A stretch of DNA of 50,254 bases from an uncultured Bacteroidales bacterium. Lineage in GTDB: Bacteria > Bacteroidota > Bacteroidia > Bacteroidales > UBA932. How positions within the stretch are numbered: position 1 is the first letter of the stretch; each line of letters starts with the position of its first letter. Of this stretch, positions 8,593 through 14,603 are shown in pieces. The DNA lies in the NCBI GenBank assembly GCA_946185745.1, contig CAMHKQ010000015.1, positions 1 to 50,254 of the forward strand, given 5' to 3'. The notes under the pieces were generated by a model. That model did not search any database and was not told the origin of the DNA. It saw only the letters and a list, made by a program, of their open reading frames with translations. The position numbers and the translations under genes were made by a program.

Positions 8593-8844
8593 TTACTTCT
8601 TTCTCTGTTTGTAGCGCTGGTAGAACATATCAACTCGGCCGGCGGTGTCGAGGATCTTGGTCTTGCCGGTGTAGAAGGGATGAGATGTGTTGGAGATCTC
8701 GACCTTCACGAGGGGGTATTCAACACCGTCCACAACAAGCGTCTCCTTGGTGGTGGCGCAGCTGCGGGTGATGAACACGTCATCATTTGACATATCCTTG
8801 AAAGCTACAAGACGGTAGGAATCGGGATGAATTGTCTTCTTCAT
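8593..8844 (-). CDS. rpmE2: 50S ribosomal protein L31 type B
   Basis: 83 residues beginning MKKTIHPDSYRLVAFKDMSN, with the family signatures FITRSCATTKET and VEISNTSHPFYTGKTKILDTAGRVDMFYQRY. The four zinc-binding cysteines of type A L31 are absent (one Cys only), so this is the zinc-independent type B protein, which can take over ribosome assembly when zinc is scarce. It is a monocistronic unit with a near-perfect promoter at 8871-8901 and an intrinsic terminator at 8532-8571. In many bacteria type B L31 is repressed by Zur. No clear Zur site was recognised here. Confidence 0.97.
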   Translation of the reverse strand: MKKTIHPDSYRLVAFKDMSNDDVFITRSCATTKETLVVDGVEYPLVKVEISNTSHPFYTGKTKILDTAGRVDMFYQRYKQRKK

Positions 8845-8870
8845 TGTTACGTAACTTTTAAAAAAGCCCG

Positions 8871-8901
8871 CAAATGTAGTGATTTTTTATGATTCTGCAA
8901 A
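8871..8901 (-). promoter_or_regulatory. Promoter of rpmE2
   Basis: On the minus strand TACATTTG (8878-8871) is preceded by TTTG (8901-8898) with exactly 19 bp between, a full match to the Bacteroidota consensus. The start codon is 26 bp downstream of the -7 box. Confidence 0.8.
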
Positions 8902-8907
8902 TAAAAT

Positions 8908-9288
8908 TTACTTGTCCTGGCCGGGACGCGGCACGTCATGCGCTAAAAGCGCTCTCATCTGCCGCAGACGTGCTTTCAATTCGGGCAGGTCTTTTTCCAA
9001 AATAATCCAGACCATCTCCATGTTAACTGTATAATAATCATGCACAAGAACATGGCGAAGGCCTTCTATTGCGTCCCAATCCACCTCCCTATGGGAAGAA
9101 ACAAATTCCCGGCTTAGTTTATAGGCGTTTTCCCCGACACATTGCAGATTATAAATCACAGCATGACAGAGGATCTTATTGGATTCAAAACTTGGGAATG
9201 AATCTATTCCCTGTAGGAATTCCTCAATATTGGAAATGGCCTCTTCTATCAGTTCCAGCCTGGCAGGGTCGTTCGGTTTATCTCTCAT
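8908..9288 (-). CDS. hepT: HepT-like HEPN ribonuclease toxin
   Basis: 126 residues of the DUF86/HepT family. The HEPN catalytic motif R-x4-H-x-Y is seen as RHVLVHDY (Arg78, His83, Tyr85). The N-terminal helices LIEEAISNIEEFL and the Cys/Asn segment VIYNLQCVGENAYKLS are also typical. HepT is a cytoplasmic RNase that blocks growth until its Tyr is AMPylated, or it is otherwise neutralised, by the MNT partner. The start overlaps the MNT gene by 11 bp, giving the usual antitoxin-first order. Both the catalytic residues and the extra target Tyr86 of the RX4HXYY form are intact, so the toxin looks active. Confidence 0.9.
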   Translation of the reverse strand: MRDKPNDPARLELIEEAISNIEEFLQGIDSFPSFESNKILCHAVIYNLQCVGENAYKLSREFVSSHREVDWDAIEGLRHVLVHDYYTVNMEMVWIILEKDLPELKARLRQMRALLAHDVPRPGQDK

Positions 9289-10213
9289 AGATCAGGTATT
9301 TGTCTTTCTCGGCAGAGTGGACTGCAAAGGGTTTCAAGCAACCGTTTTCGATGAGATCCACTTCACGGCCTATGATGTCTTCAAGGCCCGATTTGAAGCG
9401 GACGACGTCCAACAGGGACAATTGTTTGCTTTTGTCATATTCGACCAGCAGGTCAAGGTCGCTGTCGGGAGTTTCTTCACCTCTGGCAAAGGATCCGAAT
9501 ACCCATGCTTTTATCACTGGAAGGCCGGAAAGGTATTTCTGTGTAGCACTGAACATCTCGATTCGTTCATGGTTAAGAGCGGAGAGTTGCTGCGACAGCT
9601 CTTCTGCAACCCCGCGGCGGCACGCATACCGGCGAAGTCGGTTTATATTAACCGGATATACTTCCATAACCTTTTGAAAATACAAGCGCTCAATCCGTTT
9701 CATGCATAGGCTGTCGACCAATTGTTTTTCAAGGCTTGGCACAGCAAGACTACCGGCTGTCACCATTGGCGAATCCGTAACCAAATGACCGACAATGATA
9801 TATCCATCCAATGCTGCAGGAAAGCGATTTGCATCCTTTTGAAGCACCACTTTGGGATAATGGGCTTTTAATTGTTCGTATACCTTTGATATCTCGCCCC
9901 GCGCAGTTTCTACATGCAGATTGGACTCAATTTGATAAACACAGAGGGCAACACCTTCACATGTATCAATCAGATATTGATTCACTTCCACCATCTTATC
10001 GGTTACCGGTATACTGAATACCGGTTTATGTATCGCCTGATACTTTCCTTTCCCAACCTGAGATAATCTGCCAGATTGCTGCAATGCCCGAATCCTTGAA
10101 TACACAGATGGCATAGGCATACCCGGCCATACGGTAGCAAAGTCTGCAACAGTGATAACGTCATTTTTAACAAGCAATTTCTCAGCTTCTTTCCCAAGTT
10201 GAGCAGTTCTCAT
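9278..10213 (-). CDS. MNT nucleotidyltransferase antitoxin fused to an N-terminal winged-helix/AbiEi-like region
   Basis: 311 residues from ATG 10213. Residues 1-60 form a winged helix-turn-helix (VITVADFATVWPGMPMPSVYSRIRAL, then the wing GRLSQVGKGKYQAI), and about 61-210 resemble the AbiEi/DUF6577-type C-terminal region. Residues 215-311 are a minimal nucleotidyltransferase with GSFARGEETPDSDLD (240-254), which supplies the GSx10DxD metal/ATP site. A standard MntA is only about 100-140 residues, so this antitoxin carries a DNA-binding module that could autorepress the operon. It would AMPylate or bind the HepT toxin encoded directly downstream. Start choice: an A-rich stretch precedes 10213. 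ATG 10261 adds 16 residues and is possible. The frame further upstream runs into the GC-rich element and is not coding. Confidence 0.82.
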   Translation of the reverse strand: MRTAQLGKEAEKLLVKNDVITVADFATVWPGMPMPSVYSRIRALQQSGRLSQVGKGKYQAIHKPVFSIPVTDKMVEVNQYLIDTCEGVALCVYQIESNLHVETARGEISKVYEQLKAHYPKVVLQKDANRFPAALDGYIIVGHLVTDSPMVTAGSLAVPSLEKQLVDSLCMKRIERLYFQKVMEVYPVNINRLRRYACRRGVAEELSQQLSALNHERIEMFSATQKYLSGLPVIKAWVFGSFARGEETPDSDLDLLVEYDKSKQLSLLDVVRFKSGLEDIIGREVDLIENGCLKPFAVHSAEKDKYLIYER

Positions 10214-10307
10214 ATTCTTTTCAATTACGCCGCAATATACAAATAAATCGTCAAAAGGCATAAATAATTGACGTTTTATTGAAATAATGAGTGTTTTACA
10301 CCTCGCC

Positions 10308-10680
10308 TTTGCGGCCGACTCGATCGGCCATCTGCGGCTGTCTTGGCCTTCCGTCCGCCTGGCTGCGCGGCTCTCCAACTTCTGTCCGCCTGCCCTCTTT
10401 CGAGGGGGCGCTGCCCCCTTATCCGCTTCGCTACCCCCGCCCCTCCCGGCCTACCGACATCGCTTGCACTGCAAGCTCCGTCCCGGCCTCCGGGGGGCGC
10501 GTTGAGACGCGCCGTTACTGCTCGTCCAACGGCCTCACACAGTCCTCGCATTCCGTGCGCTGCGGCGGAGTCTTCCAGACGGGCGGCCGGAAATTATTTT
10601 TCGTCAGGTTTGCCGAAAAACCAATTTCCGCTCCGCTGTCCGCCGCCACGCCCTGCTCTCACCGCGAAGTTGCGATGTAG
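10308..10680 (-). repeat. GC-rich structured dispersed element, copy A
   Basis: There is no credible gene here despite several open frames. On the minus strand it contains a core CACGGAATGCGAGGACTGTG (rc of about 10535-10556) and a 3' block GGAGAGCCGCGCAGCCAGGC (rc of about 10359-10378) that recur, slightly diverged, in copy B at 16736-17073 on the opposite strand. Inside are perfect short hairpins: AGGGGGC/GCCCCCT with a 3-nt loop, CTTGCA/TGCAAG and GGCCGA/TCGGCC. This suggests a folded RNA or a non-autonomous mobile repeat. Its 3' end faces the antitoxin gene. The exact ends are uncertain. Confidence 0.6.
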
Positions 10681-10709
10681 GCGGCCTTCTTGTTTTCAAC
10701 AGATTTTTT

Positions 10710-10727
10710 CTACAAATATATTTGTAG
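10710..10727. promoter_or_regulatory. Perfect 18-bp palindrome, candidate operator
   Basis: CTACAAATATATTTGTAG is a perfect palindrome. It covers the TTTG -33 box (10721-10724) of the promoter for the first fimbrillin unit, the placing expected of a repressor or activator site. The bound protein is unknown. Confidence 0.45.
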
Positions 10728-10753
10728 GAATGCCGGAAAAATTCGTAACTTTG
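10721..10753 (+). promoter_or_regulatory. Promoter of the first peptide/fimbrillin unit
   Basis: TTTG at 10721-10724 and TAACTTTG at 10746-10753 are separated by 21 bp, matching the Bacteroidota consensus. Transcription should start near 10758-10760, right at the foot of the hairpin described next. Confidence 0.75.
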
Positions 10754-10758
10754 GGGAT

Positions 10759-10795
10759 GTAGTGTTTAGAGCAGCGAACATACTCTAAACACTAC
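10759..10795 (+). promoter_or_regulatory. 5'-UTR stem-loop at the predicted transcript start
   Basis: GTAGTGTTTAGAG (10759-10771) pairs perfectly with CTCTAAACACTAC (10783-10795) across an 11-nt loop. The predicted RNA would begin with this 13-bp hairpin. It has no U-tract, so it is not a terminator. mRNA stabilisation or protein/sRNA binding is plausible. An operator role as a DNA inverted repeat is the alternative. Confidence 0.6.
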
Positions 10796-10837
10796 GATAA
10801 AGACTAAGGAAGCAAAACATATTTCAATTATTAACAT

Positions 10838-10993
10838 ATGACTAACAACACTAATCAAATCTTCACCAGGGTGCCCTATGAGGCCCCCTCGTGCGAAGTC
10901 CTCAGGCTTAAGTCCGAGGAAATTATTTGCACAAGCATGAATAGCATTATCATTGAGAATGCTCAAATTGACGATTGGGGCGTGGACCTTTAA
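10838..10993 (+). CDS. Short peptide preceding fimbrillin-like lipoprotein 1
   Basis: A 51-residue ORF with no signal peptide or membrane segment. Its sequence reads YEAPSCEVLRLKSEEIICTS in the middle and ends DDWGVDL. A paralogous 47-residue peptide (14447-14590) sits at the same place before the second fimbrillin-like gene and shares YE(A/S)P, the E-(V/I)-(L/I)-x-LR core, an I-x-T-x-S step and the end D(D/S)WG(V)DL. Conservation between two otherwise diverged loci is good evidence that it is translated. It ends 13 bp before the lipoprotein start, so it belongs to the same transcript. The function is unknown: a leader for translational coupling, a signal, or a partner of the lipoprotein are all possible. 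Confidence 0.7.
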   Translation: MTNNTNQIFTRVPYEAPSCEVLRLKSEEIICTSMNSIIIENAQIDDWGVDL

Positions 10994-11006
10994 AAATTGA
11001 TGAGCC

Positions 11007-13058
11007 ATGAAAAAGATTTTTAAAGCTTTCGCAGTTATCGCGGCCGCATCCGCAATCTTCGCCTGCAACAAGACCTCCTTCATTGAAGAAACTAATACGG
11101 AACCAGGATTCGTCCAGTTCTCTGCCGGGCCAATCACCAAGACCGTCTTCGGAACTCCGGCCGGATCCACTGTACCCACCCTCTGGACCGACGCTTACAA
11201 AGTGGCGATTTCCCTTAATCTCGCTACAGCCAAACAATCTACTACACCCGTGGTGAGTGGTGGCGGAACCTCAGCAAGTTTTTCCGCTGAGATATCCGAT
11301 GATTCCTCCGGAGACTACAATTTCTATGCAGTGAGTCCATATAATGCTGTCCAGGGCATCAACAGCTCATATAAGTCTATACTCATTAACTTCCCTACCG
11401 CCCAGACGCCTTCTGCAACATCTCCTGATGAACTCGCCCAGATTCTTTATGCCAAGCGTGCCGAAGGAAGCACCTTCCCAACTAGCGTCTCCATGACATT
11501 CAGCCATATTTCCGCCTATGGCAAGATTGGCGAGCTCAAAAATCTCGCACTTTCTGGCGGTGAGACCGTGCAATCAGTTTCGCTGACTGCCCCCCAAAAC
11601 TGGGCCGGAAGGTTTTACTATTATGCAGAAGATCATGACACCAACGTTGCCGGAGATATTGTAGCGAATTCTGCATCCAGCACCATAACCATCAACACTT
11701 CCAGCACCACCGACATCTGGTTCGGCTGTGCACCGGTGGATTTGGGCGGGCAGGATGTAGATGTAGTAATCACCACCAATCTTGGCACGTTCTCGAAAAC
11801 CATAACCATTCCCGCTGGAAAGAAGTTCCAGTCAGGCAAGGTCGCCGTATTCAATATCGACATGAACGGTATTGCCCGTTCTTCTCTTGAAAACTATACC
11901 CGTGTAGACGATATTTCAGACCTGACCGTTGGCAGTGAAGTGATTATCGTTGCTAAGGACAGCGATGTCGCCATCAGCACGACACAAAATGGTAACAATA
12001 GGGCCCAGGCGGGTGTTACCAAATCCGGCACCACTATTTCCAGCCCTGGCGCTGACGTGCAGGTATTCACCATCGAGAACGGCAATAAGGCCGGAACATA
12101 TGCATTCTATACAGGAAGTCAGTACATTTATGCAGCGTCTTCTTCATCCAATTATTTAAGAAGTGAGAATGTTCTTTCCAACAACAGTTCATGGTACATT
12201 TCCATAGCTGGCGATGGAGAAGCAACGATTAAGGCTGTAGGCACCAATACTCGCAATATCCTCCAGTATAATAGTAGCAGCTCCGTTTTCTCCTGCTATG
12301 GAACAGCCAGCCAGGCCGCGGTTGCAATATACAAGAAGGACGGCACCGGTAGCGGCGCAATCGACGCAAAGGAAGCAGAATCCATGACTATCTCGGGCGC
12401 CACCACGGCTTATTCCGTAGGTGATACTTACAGCTTTGACGGAACTGTCTCCATCCTGTTTAGTGACACTTCGGAAGAAACCATAGCCTCATCAGAATAT
12501 ACCGTTGACGCCTCTGCTGTAAACATGTCTGCAGCAGGCTCCTACACCGTAACTGTTTCCTACAATGCAAAGCCTAGTGTTAATAGTTCTTATACTATCA
12601 CAGTCACTGGAGGGGGAAGCGGAACTACTGTTACATACAGTTTTGCTTTTGCAACTATGGGATCAACCGGATGGAGCAACAGCTATGCCGACCACGATGC
12701 AGTCTACGATGATGCTGTGGTTACAATCGATATCAAGAGTGCATCCAAACAGGGTAGCACTATTACCGACTATCCTGTGACAAAGGCTGGGGATGTTATT
12801 GTGAAATTGAAAGGAGGCAAAACGATGTCTGCTGTTACCTTCACGCTGACGCAATGGACTACAAAAGCTAAGGAAGTATCGCTCCAGTATAGTACTGATG
12901 GTGGTACGTCCTTCAATGCCTTGAGTCCTGCTGTTATTTCCAGTTCCTTCTCTCTCACGTCCTCTTCTCTTCCTTCAGGCACGAATGCAGTGAAGATGGT
13001 TCAGGGTAACACCGGAAATCAAGTTGGTCTTGTCAGTGTCCAATTCACTTACGAGTGA
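11007..13058 (+). CDS. Fimbrillin-like surface lipoprotein with Ig-like domain (copy 1)
   Basis: 683 residues. A lipoprotein signal peptide ends in the lipobox AIFAC (Cys20). Residues about 35-290 resemble the Mfa/fimbrillin-like family, with the common TKTVFGT, YNFYAVSPY and ISAYGKIGELK motifs. Residues about 297-445 form a surface domain (YTRVDDISDLTVGSEVIIVAK...AAVAIYKKDG). Residues about 450-530 are a Big_3-type Ig-like domain (SYTVTVSYNAKP...SYTITV). The rest is a beta-rich C-terminal domain ending VQFTYE. From 12054 onward the DNA is apparently identical to copy 2, whereas the first 1,047 bp are clearly diverged. After the TGA at 13056-13058 the same frame stays open into a nuclease domain. 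It is likely displayed on the outer membrane as an adhesin or as the anchor of that nuclease. Confidence 0.8.
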   Translation: MKKIFKAFAVIAAASAIFACNKTSFIEETNTEPGFVQFSAGPITKTVFGTPAGSTVPTLWTDAYKVAISLNLATAKQSTTPVVSGGGTSASFSAEISDDSSGDYNFYAVSPYNAVQGINSSYKSILINFPTAQTPSATSPDELAQILYAKRAEGSTFPTSVSMTFSHISAYGKIGELKNLALSGGETVQSVSLTAPQNWAGRFYYYAEDHDTNVAGDIVANSASSTITINTSSTTDIWFGCAPVDLGGQDVDVVITTNLGTFSKTITIPAGKKFQSGKVAVFNIDMNGIARSSLENYTRVDDISDLTVGSEVIIVAKDSDVAISTTQNGNNRAQAGVTKSGTTISSPGADVQVFTIENGNKAGTYAFYTGSQYIYAASSSSNYLRSENVLSNNSSWYISIAGDGEATIKAVGTNTRNILQYNSSSSVFSCYGTASQAAVAIYKKDGTGSGAIDAKEAESMTISGATTAYSVGDTYSFDGTVSILFSDTSEETIASSEYTVDASAVNMSAAGSYTVTVSYNAKPSVNSSYTITVTGGGSGTTVTYSFAFATMGSTGWSNSYADHDAVYDDAVVTIDIKSASKQGSTITDYPVTKAGDVIVKLKGGKTMSAVTFTLTQWTTKAKEVSLQYSTDGGTSFNALSPAVISSSFSLTSSSLPSGTNAVKMVQGNTGNQVGLVSVQFTYE

Positions 13059-13100
13059 AGTTCACCCACTCCGCAGGCTACGGCTACAGTAGTTACCGGA
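12054..13100 (+). repeat. 1,047-bp direct repeat, copy 1 (shared with 15633-16679)
   Basis: Read base by base, this tract matches 15633-16679 at a constant offset of 3,579 bp with no difference seen. The last mismatch before it is at 12053/15632 and the first after it at 13101/16680. It covers the C-terminal half of both lipoprotein genes, the TGA stop and 42 bp beyond it. It is visibly less GC-rich than the sequence following it. Confidence 0.9.
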
Positions 13101-13112
13101 GGGACCGACGCA

Positions 13113-14219
13113 GTGAGTTCTGCAGGGGCAACCCTGCAGGGCTCCTTCTCGGGAGCAACAGGAACAATCGCGGAAGCGGGCTTCGAGTATGCCACGAGCG
13201 CAGCAGCGCTTGACGGTACGGCCACTTTTGTATACGACGACAGTTGCATAGGCGACGTGGCGTCGGGCAGCATCAGTGCCAATCTCACGAGCCTCGCAGC
13301 TTCTACTACATACTACTACCGCGCATTCGTGTCGGAATATAACGAGACCACATCCTCGTATGAATATCGTTATGGTTCCGTCCGTTCGTTCACCACTACG
13401 GGCTCGGGCGGCGCCCCGGCGACTCCCGGATGGCTGGAACTTCCTGCCGTCACCGGCACTGAAGACTATTTCGGCTGGTTCTACGGCAGCGGCGGCAACG
13501 TCGGCACGAACCGCAACTACAGCTATAATTACAGCTATACCTGGTACGCGTCGCTTTGGGTGGCGTATCCGCTGTGCGGAACTCACAAGAGCGGCAACGC
13601 CTCGAACAGCAGCTGGCACTATAATCCCGACATCGACGAAGACCTGCAGGTGGACATCGTCAGCAATAGCTACGGCACCATGTACAACAGCGCTTCCGGT
13701 TATTCCCGCGGGCACCAGTGTCCGAACGGCAGCCGCAAGAGCAACAGTACCATGAACTACCAGACCTACTACGCCACGAACCAGACTCCGCAGCTGCAGA
13801 ACAAGTTCAACGGCAGTATCTGGAGTGCATTGGAGAATGCCGTAAGAGGCCTGGTGAGCAGCGCTTCCGACACGGTGTACGTAGTTACGGGCCCCGCCTA
13901 CCATAAGGTCGGCGGCAGCGAAAGCGTCACCTATCTTACCGGGAAGGCAGGGGCCAACCCGGCAAGCCTGGCGGTGCCCAATTATTATTGGAAGGCAATC
14001 CTTAAGGTCAAGCGTTCAGGAGACACTATCACCGACGCCAAGGCCATCGGGTTCTGGTTCGATCACAAAAACTACGACGGCAACGATTACACCGCATGTG
14101 CCGTCAGCGTGAACCAGATTGAGACCTGGACCGGCTTCGACCTCTTCGCCAACCTCCCGTCAGCGCTGCAGTCGACTGCCGAAGCCAACGACGACTGGGG
14201 CGATTTCCAAAGCTTCTAG
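13113..14219 (+). CDS. FN3-linked DNA/RNA non-specific endonuclease in frame behind a TGA
   Basis: The frame is open from directly after the TGA at 13056-13058 and is the same as that of the upstream lipoprotein. There is no ATG before the middle of the nuclease, and GTG 13113 is only a nominal start without a clear ribosome site. Residues about 1-95 form a fibronectin-III-like sandwich (AGFEYATSAA...TTYYYRAFVSE...RSFTTTG). The rest is an endonuclease of the NucA/EndoG family with RGHQCPNGS (RGH retained where the family has DRGH; Asp replaced by Ser), TYYATNQTPQLQNKFN with the metal-ligand Asn, and VYVVTGPAY. It would degrade extracellular nucleic acid. It is either the C-terminal half of a roughly 1,070-residue lipoprotein interrupted by a stop, a readthrough product, or a re-initiated protein. 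Without the first half it has no export signal. Confidence 0.65.
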   Translation: MSSAGATLQGSFSGATGTIAEAGFEYATSAAALDGTATFVYDDSCIGDVASGSISANLTSLAASTTYYYRAFVSEYNETTSSYEYRYGSVRSFTTTGSGGAPATPGWLELPAVTGTEDYFGWFYGSGGNVGTNRNYSYNYSYTWYASLWVAYPLCGTHKSGNASNSSWHYNPDIDEDLQVDIVSNSYGTMYNSASGYSRGHQCPNGSRKSNSTMNYQTYYATNQTPQLQNKFNGSIWSALENAVRGLVSSASDTVYVVTGPAYHKVGGSESVTYLTGKAGANPASLAVPNYYWKAILKVKRSGDTITDAKAIGFWFDHKNYDGNDYTACAVSVNQIETWTGFDLFANLPSALQSTAEANDDWGDFQSF

Positions 14220-14241
14220 GAGTAGTATAGTTTCTTTTTTC

Positions 14242-14285
14242 TCCGCTGCAAAAACTGCCGTTTGCCGGACTGTTTTTGCAGCGGA
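14242..14285 (+). terminator. Stem-loop after the nuclease frame, probable terminator
   Basis: A 14-bp perfect stem, TCCGCTGCAAAAAC (14242-14255) with GTTTTTGCAGCGGA (14272-14285), and a 16-nt loop lie 22 bp after the nuclease stop. The U-tract after it is poor (TTTGCC), so its strength is uncertain, but no other candidate lies nearby. Confidence 0.5.
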
Positions 14286-14349
14286 TTTGCCATGTGTCGC
14301 CATTACCTAGATTATTATTCCCAAGTAACTTATAATTAATATATTATTA

Positions 14350-14383
14350 TTTGCGGGAATCTCGATAATAATTCATAAATTTG
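14350..14383 (+). promoter_or_regulatory. Promoter of the second peptide/fimbrillin unit
   Basis: TAAATTTG at 14376-14383 is a consensus -7 box. TTTG at 14350-14353 lies 22 bp upstream, one base beyond the usual range. The palindrome and leader hairpin of the first unit are absent here, so the paralogous units are probably controlled differently. Confidence 0.5.
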
Positions 14384-14446
14384 CCTTGTTTGTGACTTGA
14401 CCAATCGATAAAGACGACAATAATATTATACAAATACATTCTCACT

Positions 14447-14590
14447 ATGAACAAACAAAACCTGAAGGGCTACGAGAGCCCGACCACAGAGATCATCGAG
14501 CTGCGGACCGATGGTTCAATTCTCACAGTTTCCGCATCGAATATGGTTATCCTTGACGCCATCGTCGAGGACAGTTGGGGTGACCTTTAA
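14447..14590 (+). CDS. Short peptide preceding fimbrillin-like lipoprotein 2
   Basis: A 47-residue ORF, paralogous to 10838-10993. The middle reads YESPTTEIIELRTDGSIL and the end DSWGDL. It contains no signal peptide, cysteine or transmembrane segment. It ends 13 bp before the lipoprotein start, exactly the spacing seen in the first unit, so the pairing of peptide and lipoprotein is conserved. The conserved ends (Y-E-x-P near residue 10 and D-S/D-W-G at the C-terminus) with a variable middle suggest a defined short protein rather than chance. The function is unknown. Confidence 0.7.
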   Translation: MNKQNLKGYESPTTEIIELRTDGSILTVSASNMVILDAIVEDSWGDL

Positions 14591-14603
14591 ACAAGAAAGA
14601 GCT

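Noticed and set aside
10287..10762. Several overlapping 70-140-codon frames in the GC-rich element A
   Set aside because: Frames are proline/serine/arginine-rich in all phases, without starts or ribosome sites, and the segment is a repeat shared with 16736-17073.
13056..13058. Selenocysteine at the TGA
   Set aside because: No SECIS-like hairpin or selenoprotein context is seen. The residue lies in a linker, not at an active site.
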